Of a DNA stretch of 64,000 bases, positions 46,337-59,425 are shown in pieces. Made by a program: the position numbers and the translations under genes. The stretch is from Dermatemys mawii. Its lineage: Eukaryota; Chordata; Testudines; Dermatemydidae. How positions within the stretch are numbered: position 1 is the stretch's first letter; every line of letters starts with the position of its first letter. The stretch covers positions 17,967,327-18,031,326 of the forward strand of contig ML677358.1 in NCBI GenBank assembly GCA_007922305.1, in the 5' to 3' direction. The notes beneath the pieces were generated by a model, which saw nothing but the letters and a program-made list of their open reading frames with translations, did no database searches and was not told where the DNA came from.

Positions 46337-49300
46337 CTTAAAGCCATTTTAACATGTGCCAAAGATTGCAGCTGGTCTAAGAATTGGTGTAGGATGAGCA
46401 TAAAGGTGGCCCAAACCCACCTATGTTCCTGAATCAAGTACAGCTCAGCTCAACCCAAGCCCCTGTAGTTAAAGCCCCTCTCCTGCTTCTACTCTAAGTT
46501 TCACAGAAAAATTCTATCATGGGTTAAAATATTTCAAAGAGACTATGGGAAGTGGGGAGATGGGAAGGCAAGACACAGGGATCAGATTAACCTTATGTTC
46601 ACTGATGAAAGAAGTTGAAATTCCCATGGCTTACACAGGTAGTTTTGCTCACTTCCACCGGGGCTAGACTTTTTAAAAGGCAGATTACTTAAGATACAGG
46701 AAAAGCATGTGGAGAGGGGCGTGTAAGTTAAAAGTAAGTTTGGACCAATAAAAATGTGGCTGTTGTTTTGTGCATTACTGATAAAATATATCTATTGTTC
46801 TTTCATCCTGCAAGTGAATAATATCTGGGCCAGTTGCCTTAGAGACAATGTAGCAGCTATTAGTAATCGGCAAAAATTAATGTACCACAGGGAATTCCTA
46901 GGAGAAATGTGCTTAAGCATGGCAGGGCACCTTATCCACCCACCCAATACAAGCGTATTCTGGCACTCTCCGAGTTATTATTCCCATTGTCTGCCACATT
47001 TTATCATTAGGGACAGCGGATGCAATCGTTAACAAAATTGGGAAAATTCTCCATGGATAGTTTTTCACCAAGGGGATCCCCTGGCATTTTAAGACAGCCG
47101 CTGATTCAGTAGCATACCTATTTTTATGTACAGTGCAGTGATGCTGTAGTGTATATTCAGAAGGGGAAGGAAATCTGGAAAGGTTAACTGTCAGAAAATA
47201 GCAGATGCTCTTTATTTTCTCCAAGCAATCTGGATCTTCTTGTATGTGTAACAGCAGCTCCCACCATACTAAACATTCACTCAGAACGGTTAGCCATGTT
47301 TTTAAAAGTCCCAGAGTGCTTTTAAAGCTGTCAGCACCATTATCAGTCATGATGCAACCCGTTTCCTATCCACGCTTCTGCTTTCCAGTGGGCAAGTAAG
47401 GTCTCCCTGGATAGTTACCTGATTACGCAGTAGCCACACGGGTTAGCTTAGACCACTGTAGGCTTCTTTTGTGCTCCAGTGTTCAAAGAGGCTGCTAGCA
47501 GGACCTCTCTACACAGCACAATCACAGGGCAGTAACACAGCTCTCCTGGGTCATTGGTAGGTGTGCACACTCCGGTCCTGGCTTTGCAAACCCAGCCTCA
47601 CTCCTAGGAGCTTAGAGACCTGTCACTACCTCAATAATAAAAGGCAGGCAGTAAGCAAAGGCTATTGATGCTCATGCATTTCACTGTTGCCTCCTCCTCC
47701 CACCTACCTTCCCCATCTCTTTCGTCCATTGCATTGCGGAGCAGGAGCTCCCGCCACGCGGGGGACTCGCGTCTTGATGTGCTCGTACAACACTTATCCC
47801 AGCAGTGGCCTGATCCCTGACTGAGGCCTTTTGTCCTAGTGTAATGCCAATGCTACTAATCATCACAAAGGACAGAGCAGCTGCAGGTCAGCAACAAACT
47901 CCTTTGCTCAGTTGTTCTCAGGTCATGAGTGTGGATAGCTGTTGTGTCAGTAGAAGGAGCCATGCTGCTAAAGGCCTCCTGCATACCCTGCACACGGTCC
48001 ATCACACTTGCAGTCCCTGCATTAGGGACTGGCCCACCAACCTGTGGCTGGAGTCACACACCACCCCAAGAGGACAGGATGATGCAGAGGGGCAGACAAG
48101 AACATGCACCCCTCTTTAAATGGGGCGTGAGTGGGACTGAAGTAGTTCAAAAGGCCTCCTGCTGGCTCTCTGCACAGGGAAGAAGCTCGACTCATGTGAT
48201 TAGCCACACGAGATTCTAGCATATAACAAATATGGTGTTTGGTTGCCCCATTTGGACACTCATAATGGCCCTAAAATGGACACTTCCTCTCCTATAGGAT
48301 GGCTAGAGGGCCGAATTCAACCTTTCATTACCTGTGTCCTACTCCTGCTGAGGCCAGCAGGAGTGGTGAATGTTTAAGCAAGATTCACATTTGGCATCTT
48401 GGTGTCCATACTCAACAACTAGGATCTCTGAGACAAGGAATTTTCCAAAAGCTCAAGGTTTTCTGGTTTTAAGAGCCATTCTGAGATACCAAGAGGCGGT
48501 AGAAGTCAAGCAAGACCTCTCTACTGCCTGCCACAGGCAGCCTCTGCCCAGAACAGAGATGTTCCTGTCCTGCTACTGCTCTCAGTAGTTTTTCTAGCCT
48601 GCGTCATGATAGAGTTTTACTCGGTAATCATTGCACTGTCAGTGTCAGATGAGCTTGATGGGAGGTTTGAATTGATGATCTAAGGTTGAGGCAAGAATGC
48701 AACATCTGAGGTTGATGAGCGTTTCTCGGAAACTGATCAGTCATTTGGTGGAGCTGATTGCTACCATCTCCCTGTTTTACTTTTGATTCATTTACAAATG
48801 GGAATGATGAAATCATTGTTTTAAAGAGACAAAAGGCACTGAGATGCTCAGCAGCTTTATCAGCAGCGGGGTTATCTGAGTCACAGTGACTGACTCATTA
48901 CATACGTCTCTTGTGGAAGTATCGAATGGAGCAAGGATGAGACATATCTGCGCTAGTAAATATAAAGTATCCTGGGTCATATTACTCAGCAGCAGTGATT
49001 TTGCAGCAGTATCACTTTTGGGGCAGGACTTTTTCTCTTCAATAAGTCACTGCATGTCGGATGGTAAGGACCAAGCACCAGCATCCTGGACCAGGGTTAT
49101 CTGAGGATATGCTATATTCCGTCCTGCCCACCCAAATACACATACATGCCAGACCACACCAGCCTCACTGCAAGCTAAAATGGAATCACAAAATGCAGTA
49201 ACAATTTTTCAGGCTGCTAAAACCCCAGACTTTTCCTGACATTCATCTTTCAGAAAGACACAAAGTGACAAGACCGAGACAGGCCCCATGTGTAATCACC

Positions 49301-50369
49301 CATTCTCACATGGGTTTCAAATATCATCATCCATGTCAGGTGTTATGCAGTTGGTTCTCAGGCTCTGAAATAAAAGATGTTCAGCCAAATTCTGCCTTCA
49401 GAATAACACTACCACCCCCGTGAAGTCAACAGGTGTGTCTGAGAGCAGAATTTAGTTCAGTGTTCTTTGTTTGCCACCGTATAATATATCTAAACAAACA
49501 TTTTATTTCTCTGGCCTAGGCTGATACACAGCTGGTTCCCCTGCATCGAATACATTTGTGGGTCAATATATGACTTTAGAAAGCAAAGGACTCAATACTA
49601 GCAAAAGACAGGCCAAATGTTCGCTGGTGCTCTGTAAGTTGATTTTCAGAATTCGGACACTGCACTGGATTTCTCACCTGCGAAGCCCTGCACGGTTTCA
49701 GCCACCAAGCATGATTTTGTGGAGATGTGAACAAATGTCTAACAGGAATTAGGATGTAACTAGAACTAGGCCAAATGTTGACCATGAAAATGGAAATTGT
49801 GTAAAACTCACCTGATTTCAGCTACTTTTGTGGTTTGTGACTCACTTGCTTTCACTTCTTGGTTTTGTTACAAATTTGAAACCCAGACCAGTTTTACTGA
49901 AAAGTTCCCAGACAGTGTTGGCCTGAGTCTTCTCTCCTTGTCCTGCAGAGTAAACCAGGACTAAACCAACTGCAGTAGAGTTTACTCTGGTGCAAGAGAG
50001 AGGAGAATTCCACTATAAGTGAATCTGAGCCAGGGTATTGTTTTGTCTGAAAGGATGAACATGGGCTTGCTGGGCTTCAAAGCACAGAGAAACTTGTGGG
50101 TTTCCACTGAGTTTCACTTTGAGATTTTGGGCTCATTCAAAACGCAGCAGACAAAGTGAAACAGGAGAGGTGCAGAAAAAAACAAACACCGCCCTTTCCA
50201 AATCTGTGGTCTCATGAAACTGAAGACAATGTTCCCACGAGCCCATGTGTAGCAAAGCACAGAGTATTCTGCAGCTTTAGATAGATGTGGCCACCCAACA
50301 CAGTGAGTCAGCATTTGAACACAGAGTTACAAAGGTGGAAATCTAATGCAATGTAGAGCCAATGATACA
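46337..50369. other. Unassigned DNA
   Basis: No gene recognised. A 145-codon minus-strand frame (47350-46913) has no domain I know. The part 46750-47040 has balanced, non-repetitive composition. Confidence 0.3.
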
Positions 50370-50384
50370 ATTTAGTATTATAAA

Positions 50385-50755
50385 TTTATTATTTGTGTTA
50401 TGCCAGCACCTACAGCTCTCAACCAAGATCAAGGCCCCACTGTGCTAGGTACTGTCCAGACACAAAAGTGCTCTACATACACCAAAGAGTTTACTGTCTA
50501 AAGGCTATGAGATTATGAGTTACTTGCCCCATTCATGAGCATTTACCTGACTATTAAGTTCCCTTCAAATCAGTGTGATTACTTGTGCAAGTAATTGCTC
50601 CTGATGGGAGCAAAGGGTTCACTCAGTGATCCTAAACAAACAACACAGACAAAGTCCAAGGTCCCATAGGGAGTCTTTAGCAGAGCAAGGAATAGAACAT
50701 GGATCTCTGAGTAGCAGTCTAATCACAAGACCATCCTTCCTGTTTTAATGCTAAT
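50385..50755. mobile_element. SINE-like repeat with MIR-related tail
   Basis: 'tcaaggccccactgtgctag', 'gtactgtccagacacaaaag', then 'caaagtccaaggtcccatag', 'agagcaaggaatagaacatg' and 'ctaatcacaagaccatcc'. Same family as 24790. A piece at about 50515-50610 looks like the 'cattcatgagcatttacc' foldback family inserted in it. Confidence 0.6.
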
Positions 50756-51529
50756 CATCTTCCCCATCCATTTTCACATTTATAGGCATCCTTCTTTTTT
50801 TAACTTTTATTTCAAAAAGCTCAATTTTTCAAACCACGTAATTTGATTGGAAAAAATAGCCGCTTTTAACACTGTCATTTTAAACGAATAGTATTTACGT
50901 ACGCATAAGGTGTGTGCAATTTCACACCACTGTAATGTGTCTGTGTTCTCCCACAGTCCATTTTAACACTTAGCATCTTCCTTTGCTAGCTATTAAAGAG
51001 GGAGATAAATTAAAAACTTCAAGCCACTAGGAAGAATTTCATAGAGAGAAGAAAACGGTTAGAAATGATTTTCTCCCTCCCAAAGTCAGTTTTGTTTCCT
51101 TATTGTTCTTCTAAAATATTGCACATGCTTTTTTAAAAAAATGTAGCAAAGTAACAGATTGGGTGCCCAAGTATGTTTGCAGATAACAAACGCTTAACAA
51201 AAATTTTGTATAGACTAAAAGGAGAGATATTGGCTCAGTGACATTGGGTATTATTGGCAGCTTGCTTCTCAACAGAGCTCCATGGCACAGTTCAGGGTTG
51301 CTGCACCTGTATTTCCCCTGTGCAGCCCCTCCCGGGCACACACTCTAGGCGCCAGGCTCCTCAGCCATCACCTCTCTTGGGTAAAGACTTGCGTGTGTCT
51401 TCCTCTTGACTGGGGTTTTTTGAGGCTGCACATTTCCCTTCTTAACTGTAGATTCCCTAGAAGCCAGACATCCTAAATAGGGAAGCTTCTGTGTCTTGCT
51501 TTCTCTTTGAAGGCTATGACAGCTGTAAT

Positions 51530-52065
51530 AGCCAGCAGTCATACGTTGTCATACATCCATATAGAAGCAAGCACATTTATTCTTAAGGTAAAAGCTTTAC
51601 CAAGGAAACATATTAAATCAATAAAAGAACCTACGAACATGGTAAAAGCTTATCAGAGGTCACCCATAAGTCTTATGGGGCTTTACTAGGTCAGGTCCTT
51701 CCAATCCTTACTGAAAGTCTTGGCTCTCCCCTTGGACAGAAAGTCCTGTCCGTTTTCTGTCTCAGAAAGAAGGCCCCGAGTCAGCTGAAACTCAGGCTAC
51801 TTATCACAAAGTTGTTTCTTCATCTGTTGTTCTCTGGAGAATCTAATCAGAACTAGTATATGCAAACCTCCCTGGGAGATGGTATCTCTCTGGGGGATTT
51901 GCATTAATCACCACCCACTGCTTTTAGTTCCTGGAGGTGCTGCAGTAGTGCCCCCCGCCCACCCTCAAGTAGAACACAATCGTACATAAACCATTCATTT
52001 AAAACAATGGACCACAAAGATACTGCATGGGGTTGCAATCTTTGTCACATCTCCTCCATACAGAA
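51530..52065 (-). mobile_element. Possible solo LTR, antisense
   Basis: The text with ggtaaaagctttaccaagga, cagaaagtcctgtccgtttt and gcagtagtgccccccgccca recalls a repeated turtle LTR. On the minus strand an AATAAA lies at 51581-51576. I could not define TG...CA ends or a target duplication. Confidence 0.3.
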
Positions 52066-53689
52066 GTTGTATACAGTCCTGGCTCACAATAATACATAAA
52101 GTTAGTACAATCAGGTCTTTCAAGGATAGTGCAGGAAATTGTCATCTTGGTCAGACTCTAATCCTATTTTTCCTGGAGTCAATGACTCTAGTGGTAGCAG
52201 GATCTGGCCTTAGCTCTGTCAGACACAAGGGTCTGCCTTCATGGCTAACATCATTGCCTTCCAATGAATTTCCTGGCAACGGGCTCTCTTGTAGCATTCA
52301 ACCGGGACCTCCTGTTTCCATCAGCCTGTGAATGAAATATTCAGGATTGGCATTCTGAACCTGGGTGCAAAGCCACTGCTTCCCTGTTATGGGAGCACTT
52401 TACAGATGATAGATATTGGAGTAAAAATGTCTTATGATTGAATTTTGCAGTAGAAAAATGAGATACATGGCAAATGTAATCACTGACCAGCACAAATGTC
52501 TATAGATAGACAGCTTCCAAAGCACAACTCATGGGCTTCAAATGTTCCTTGTTGTATTTTTTGTACCTGAAAGCACCTTCAGTACTTATTGTATTCGTGA
52601 TCGTACTGTGTGTAAAAACTCATCTGAATCTTGTTTCGCTGGCCTAGGGAGTATTTTCATGTACAAATTAGGCTGGCCAATGTTCCCTTTCTGCAAAAAT
52701 TCCCCAGGGTGTATCTTAAATGTTATTAAAAAGCCTAATAAAAGAAGAGAGCACATTTAATAACGTGAGAAGAACATAGACTTTTCAGTGTTGTGTGCCT
52801 CCAGCTCCATGCAGAGTAGGAGGAAGGAGTCACTAATGCACTTGTTTAGAAAAATCCTGTAATTATCAGCATTTAGAAAGGACCATTACTGCCATATATA
52901 TAGTATGCAAAAAGATTTGCAGAGTCTTCAGTTCTGCAAACTGTACTTTACATCTTCTGTTGTTTTGGGGGCGTGGGTATAGGCTCCTGTACAAATTTCA
53001 TTTCATTTAACTTTTTATCTACCAAATTGTAGTATTTCTCAGTACCTTTCCCCTTTATTTTATAACCTTAACTCTACCCTCAGTAACATCAAAATCTTCT
53101 ACCGACACACACACGTGCTAGAAAAGCATTCTGTATGTTATTCCTACCCCAGACTCACTGACACATAAGAGAATTACTTTTTCTGGCTGACGTGCACCTC
53201 TCTACAGTGTTTGGTACAAGGGTAAAGTGTCTTTTAAACCCACTGCAAATGCATATCTATGGGCAACCGTAATGATGGCATTTCCACCAGCGCCTCCATA
53301 AAACAGTACCAGTCAGGAGCTGTGGAGGAGAAAGCTGATCCATCTGGCTTTATGCCGATGAAGTACAGAGTGGTAAATTTACCCAGTAAACTAGCAGCAC
53401 TGGCCCACTTCCCATGACCACACCTCTAACTTATGAGCTGCCTCTCCTCACCCCAGGTACAAGTTAGGGTTACCAGGCTCTGTGTAGTGGGTGTATCTCT
53501 TGAACTCTCCTCCAATGCTGCTCTCCATGCCGGCTAATGTGAACTTGTGAAGGGACAGTCCAAAGGCACCTGTTGGTGGATACTGCACCAGTGGGCCCTC
53601 AAAAACCATCACGGAGCTGTAGCTGGGCTTAAGTAGTGCATGGGGTCTTGTGCTGAAAGTAACAGTGAGATGATTTATTCTGTGTCTTG
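52066..53689. other. Unassigned DNA
   Basis: No gene or clear repeat seen. Confidence 0.3.
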
Positions 53690-53741
53690 GAGGAGCATCT
53701 AACTGAGATCAGGGCCCCACTGTTCAGGACACTGTATAGAG

Positions 53742-54453
53742 CAGGGGTGGGCAATAATTTTTGTAGGGGGACCACTCCATGAATTTTGGTAAATCGTCAT
53801 GGGCTGCACATTTCTACTATATTAATGGAGGAGTTATAGGGTCTCAGAGGGAGTTTGGGTGCAGAAGGGGGTGCCGGGCTCATGCAGAGTGTTGGGGTGC
53901 AGGAGAGGGTGAGGGGTGTGGAGTCTGGGAGGGAGCTTGGTGTAGGAGGGGCTTCTGACCTGGGGCAGGGGGTTGGGGTACAGGAGGGCATGCGAGGTGC
54001 AGACTCTGGCTGGGAAGCAGCTCCCGGCTGGCGGCTCCCGGCTAGCGGCACAGCAGGGCTCAGGCAGGCTGCCTGCTTGCCATGGCCCCATGCCGCTCCC
54101 AGAAGTAGCTGTGGCCAGCTGCTGCTGGAACATCTCCACGCATCTCTTGGGAGGAAGGGGGCAGCAGGTCTCCATGTGCTGCCTGCATCCACAAGCACCG
54201 CCCCAGCAGCTTCCATTGGCTGGTTTCTGGGCAATGGGAGCTGTGAGGACAATGCTGGGGGCGGGGGCAGCGCATGGAGCCTCCTCCCCTTTGCCAGAGA
54301 TATGCAGGAGACATGCCAGCAGCAGTCCCCACTCTGCTGTGGGACTTTTAGCGGCCCAGAGATCACAAGGGGACAGCCAAAGAGCCTGGCGGGCTGGACA
54401 GAAATGTTAGGTGGGCCGGACCTGGCCTGTGGGCTGTATTTTGCCCACCCTTG
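53742..54453. mobile_element. hAT transposon, non-autonomous, with 8-bp duplication
   Basis: Starts caggggtgggcaataatttt and ends attttgcccacccttg, hAT-type inverted ends. The target gtatagag is duplicated exactly (53734-53741 and 54454-54461), the 8 bp diagnostic of hAT. The interior is GC-rich with repeated 'gggtgcaggaggg'-like words. Frames of up to 300 codons across it show no transposase (no BED finger or dimerisation motif). Confidence 0.88.
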
Positions 54454-54555
54454 GTATAGAGAGATGGTCCCTGCTCCAAACAGCTTACAGTCTAAACGAA
54501 GGGCGGAGAGGGCGAAAAGAGGCAATAAGCAGGGAAGACCTTACCGAGGTCACTC

Positions 54556-54655
54556 ATTCATCGAAACAGGCCCTATTTTGGAAACAGTTTTAGTTTTGAT
54601 GAATGGGCACATTTCTATGAAAAAAACATTCATTGAAAAATTCCCACCCAGCTTT
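54556..54655. mobile_element. Fragment of the GAGCTGGT MITE
   Basis: 'gaaacagttttagttttgat' to 'tgaaaaattcccacccagct' matches the right half of the MITE at 59025-59425 and interrupts the SINE. Confidence 0.5.
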
Positions 54656-54745
54656 ACACAGCAGGTCACTGGCAGAGCCAAGAACATGAGCCAGGTTCTC
54701 CTGAGCCCCAGTCCAGTGTCTCTACCCACTAGACCACACTGTGTC

Positions 54746-57449
54746 TCTTCAGCATGAACCATCATGCAGCACAAGTCAATGCGTTTTGTAAGGTAAAGCA
54801 CAGAAAACTGCCAGCTAAAACAGTGCAAATAAATACGGCACACAAGAAATAACCCTTAAGAAACTGGAACAGCGGGGCAGGCTCTGCTTTTTGAATAGAA
54901 ATGGATTTAATTTGGCTGCAGCACAAGGGCAGCACGAATGTTCAAAGCACTGCAGCAGCGCGAGGGAAATCTGGTGGGGAAGCTTTTTTCCAGGCAGGAA
55001 TTCTATTGCATGCAATGTTGTTCTTGGTTAAGACATTTTTCCTCTTGGGGTGAGGGCTGGGAGTGGGTGTAATGGGTGGGTGTGGGAGTTTCTCTTCAAT
55101 GTGCTCACATAAGCAGTGCTATATGTTTGCTCAATCCCCCCACCCCTCCACCCCCCACTAACAAACCAACCCCCATGTGCTTCCTTTAGCATCGCTCTGG
55201 ATTTACTTTCAGTTTAAGCTACTAAGGAAAAAGCGAATTGCCGCTTGCTTGCTGTGGCTTTCCCTTTGCAAAGTGGCAGATCCTACATGCCAGTGTTTCA
55301 GGCCCTCCAAAGGGTCCTTTGCCTTCAGGAAGTGAAGGGAAACTCTGCGAAACATGGGCACTTCATTCCTGCAAAGGAGAAAGAGCGGTGGAAGTGGGAA
55401 GCAGAGGAAGGCGCTCACATTTTCTTTTCGATTATTTGTTCAACGAGAAGGAAAAGATAGAGAAGTCCTAGAACGGAGCCTCCTGGTTTAGAGGATGTTT
55501 CTTTCTAACAGTTTCACATGGCTTTTTGCCCCAGAGGACAAAGGTCATGGATCCATAGTTAAGCATGCAACTAACTTCTTTGGCTTATACATTCTATTTT
55601 TCTCCTATGACTTGGTAGAGCTATTATAGGCCTATAACCATAAAGAACTTAATCTGACCTGAAAATTGCCAGATTTTCTCAAAAAGCCAAAGTAAATTTT
55701 TCTGAAAAATTTGAAGAAAGTCGGCTGAGCTATTTTTGAGTTACATATCGTTAAAAAATCACCTTCAGATGAAATTTTAAGTAGTGTGTAACAGCCAAAA
55801 TGCCATTAAAATCTAGCCTGTAGGGTAAGTTTCTCTAAGATCCATGGGAAACTCAAGGACAGTAGATGTGTAACAAGGTCCTAGCAGAGCTCCTAAACTT
55901 CATGTTAGCCCCATACTTTTTATTTATTAAAAAAAATTAACGGGCAGAAAGCATTGTTACCTTTAAGGTAATGTGACTAATGAACACTAGAGCTGGAACA
56001 TACTAGCTATAGTTGTTTTAGATGTGCAGTGTGGTACTTGTGTATATTTCTTTAAGAGATTGTATGAACAGCATCAGTGAGGATATAGGAATATTGATCA
56101 TGTCCATATTATTGGTGGCTTTAGGTTTTATTTCTATAGCTATGTTTCAGTTTTAATGTTAACTGAATTAAAGGTTTTAATTTTGGTTTTGATCTGGCTT
56201 TAACTAAATTTCCCAGCTAAAGCCCCTTGAATTCTTTGAAAAGGTTGCCCACAGCTTTATGTTAATATTCTTTAGGGTTATTCAGAACATCTCAGGTTTA
56301 AAAATATGTTTTCCTTCCAAGACTTGTTTGTGGAAAGGAAAGGGTTAAGCTTTATGTCTGTGGCTTATAAGCAAGTAAAATGACATTTTAACAGTCTTTT
56401 TAGTATAGCTTTGCTGTGCTGGGACCTCAGGTGCCTGCTGTCTTACTTCTTGGCCTCTAAATAGAGAGTTATTTTCAATTTCTCCTGTTCCTAATGTTTT
56501 AAATGGAACTACTGTTCCCCTTAGAGCACCCAGTGGCTGGCTGGAGACCTTTATTGATATATATAAATTACTTCAATCCCCAGTGCCGGCTACAGATCCA
56601 ATCATATTGAGCTAATGTGCATATAAATAAAAACCTGGAAGTATGGTTTATGGCAATAAGTAGTGCAGCAGAAGTTTATACCACCCTGCAAAGACACCTT
56701 GATACATTACTGATAATCTCTGTAATGTATTTAAAGAGGCAGTCTGTAGATTCAAGGCTGAATATTTTGGTCATTGGAACTGTAAATCTCACTCAGTTTC
56801 TCCTGATTGGCTCTAGAAAAGAAATTGTTCCAATCCAGCAAAGAACCAAAATACAGATTGTGGAACTTTCCACTGGGGCCACTTGTCAGAAAAAGTTGAT
56901 ATAGCAGCTAGCGTTTTGCGCATGTTCCTGGATGAAAGATTCTCGCTGAACGTTCTTTAGATGGTCCCGCTGTTCCACATTTCTTCAAGCTGCTATGTCT
57001 TGTTGCTGGCAAATTAGTTTCACTTTCTAATGAAGGGACTCGTGACTTTCTGAAAAAATAAGCTGATGTCCTGCTGATAAAAAAATCAACAGGAACTTTA
57101 TCATCCAGCAAGGAATCGTTTTTCCAGGCAGCTAAAAATAATTCCCAGTGGCTTCCTTGTACCTTCAGGCTCAGAGCAGAGTAAGGGTGGTCGGTAACTG
57201 TTCTGTACCAGGAGCAGCCGAGGAAAAGAACTGGGATCCATATAGTAACAATTCTTCCCTTGCTGGCCTCCTCCTACAGGAGGAGAAGTAAGTTAGTGTA
57301 GCCCTTGAAAGGCTATAATTTACTTCTCCCATAATGCCCAGACAATGATGCTGGCCTGTGAATAGGAGATGGAGCAAACACTCCACCCACTCCCTTCTCC
57401 TAGCTGTCTCCACCCCACTCCTTGTTTGCAAGGTGGAAAACCTGGAGCA
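54746..57449. other. AT-rich DNA, no gene
   Basis: A decayed tail of the TGAAAA MITE family may lie at 55665-55750. Otherwise nothing recognised. Confidence 0.3.
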
Positions 57450-57530
57450 AAGCTGGTCAGAAAAGAAATTTGGAGAAGGGAATTCCGCCTCCCTTTAAAT
57501 TTTCAGTTTCTGAAAATTTTTAACCAGCTC
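57450..57530. mobile_element. Minimal MITE with AGCTGGT ends
   Basis: aagctggtcagaaaagaaat and gaaaatttttaaccagctc form inverted ends only about 80 bp apart. Confidence 0.5.
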
Positions 57531-58115
57531 TAATCTGGAGAATAAGGGTTGCGCTCTGGTCCAGATCTGAGCCCAGCACCTGGATTGACTGAGCGTGGTG
57601 GAGGTGGAAAATCTTACTTCCCCTGTTCCCTTGCTCAGCATGTAGGACAAGGACACACAGTTCTAGCCCTAGCTGATTATAATATACTCTTGGAGGCCAA
57701 CGTGTTTACCACAGAAGAGATATAATATAGGCAGCAAGAGTATGAGAGTCTCTCACCCTGTGCAGTTAATGTTCCTGAGGACAGATCTTGATGGACCACA
57801 GGTTAATTCAGTCCCCAAGTTCATTCATTCATTTGTCCCTTGGGAGATTTCTGACAAGGGCACCAATTAACTCCTGAACTGACTCCACATGGACACATGT
57901 TTAAAAGAAAACTCATTGAGATGGCCACCTCATTTCATATGGGCCACCCAATTGCCATTAAAATGGACATGCCTTTTGGGGCAAGGAGCTGAACGTTTTA
58001 CAATAGCAACACACAATTAAGTTACTCTGGTTTTACACTGGTGTAAATAAGATTAAAATGTGGCCCCTTGGACTCTACTATACATGCTCAAAAAAGTGGG
58101 GAGTGAGGGAAAATG

Positions 58116-58116
<1 letters not shown>

Positions 58117-58151
<35 letters not shown>

Positions 58152-58153
58152 TC
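58117..58153 (+). repeat. (CTTT)n microsatellite
   Basis: About nine CTTT units, followed by a fragment of the TGAAAATTT..CCCAGCTC MITE (58154-58205). Confidence 0.9.
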
Positions 58154-58654
58154 AATTTTTCATTGAAATCTCAAAGTTACGTGTGAAAATTTCTACCCAG
58201 CTCTATATAATAGGACCCAATCTGGAATCAAACCTGCAAGGCAGCCCCCTCATACAAGGCAATCTAATATTAATTCTAATTGTGACCCACACACCGACCA
58301 GTGGGTTATAGAGGTACTAACTGCTGTCCATCAGGGAAACCAACATTGCTTCCTTGTGCCACTCCCCGTGTGTCTGTTTGCATCACCTGTTGTTTTTTGT
58401 CTTATACTTAGATGCTCATCTCCTTGGGCCAAGGTTCTCAGCATACCCGAGAGTGAGAGTCACTTTGATACCTCTCTGCCTCCAGCAAGAAAGAGACTTG
58501 GTTGTGCGGGCTGTCAGCTCCCTGACACTTCCAGTATGTAAGCTATGCAACAACCACCCCCAGACTCACTCTGCCATGCAGGTAACCATAGGTGCACCCA
58601 AATTCCTTCAAAAAATCCCCCAGTATGTTCTTGTGTTCTCATAAATTATGGAGA

Positions 58655-58887
58655 TAGGTGTGTCAGTGGCGGTTAGCCAAGAAGGTTAGGGATGCAATCC
58701 CATGCTTAGGGTGACCCCCAAACTTCTGATTGCCAGAAACCAGGAATGGAACACAGGGATGGATTATTCCATAGTTGCCCTGCTCTGTATACTCCCCCTG
58801 AAGCTTTGATACGGACCACTGTCCAGGACAGGGTGTAGTGCGAGATGGACCATGGTCTGACCCCGTATGGCCGCTCTTATGTTCTAA
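58655..58887 (+). mobile_element. CR1 LINE 3' UTR, sense
   Basis: 'ggcggttagccaagaaggtt', 'gggatgcaatcccatgctta' and the end 'ctgaccccgtatggccgctc' then ttatgttct are CR1 3' UTR text. No coding part. Confidence 0.88.
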
Positions 58888-59024
58888 TGAGAGAGCACAG
58901 AGTGTGTGTCTCCTGTGTACCAAGTAGCATTAATTCTGCTTCCCTACATGGTTTACATTGCTGCAGTTAAGCAGATTCCTATTAGAAATTTAAAGGTGCA
59001 CATTCAGAAAAGAAAGTCATTACT

Positions 59025-59425
59025 AGAGCAGTTCAGGATTTTCCTGCTAAACATTTTTTTCACTGAAAAATGCCTATTTGCCAAAACCAAAATGTTGGAC
59101 AGCCAAGTGCGGTTGCAACAAATTTCCTGACTCAAAAATATGTTGGAAAAAAGTTTTGAAATGGTTGAAATGTTTTGTGTTGACATTTTCAAAAAGAAAA
59201 TTTCTGTTTTTCCAGTTTGAAACAACTTTTGATTTAGAAATTTAAGGTTAAAGAAAAGAAAAGAAAAAGATTGGAACTGAAACAAAATGTTTTGATTGAC
59301 TTGAAGCAATTTTCCCCCCTATTTTGGTTCATAAATATTTTCAAGATTCCAGTTCTGAGATGGTGAAAAATGTAGAACTCTTAAAAATATTTGAGGTCCC
59401 AGACAAAATGTTCCCCACCCAGCTG
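59025..59425. mobile_element. MITE of the GAGCTGGT/TGAAAA family, long copy
   Basis: Left gagcagttcaggattttcc, right aaaatgttccccacccagctg; interior of alternating TTTTCA and TGAAAA words. It is the longest copy in the window. Confidence 0.55.

Larger units (their letters stand above)
53690..54745. mobile_element. SINE-like repeat split by nested insertions
   Basis: The left part (ggagcatctaactgagatca, gggccccactgttcaggaca) stops at 53741. The right part resumes at 54454 (gatggtccctgctccaaaca, cagcttacagtctaaac) and, after a further AT-rich insertion at 54556-54655, ends with cactggcagagccaagaaca and ctctacccactagaccacac. The family is that at 24790. Confidence 0.7.

Noticed and set aside
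46913..47350. 145-codon open frame on the - strand
   Set aside because: Not in an obvious repeat, but no recognisable domain, no splice or promoter context, and the length is not remarkable in 64 kb.
53855..54757. 300-codon open frame on the + strand
   Set aside because: It lies mainly inside the GC-rich interior of the hAT element, runs past its end, is matched by long frames in other phases, and shows no domain.
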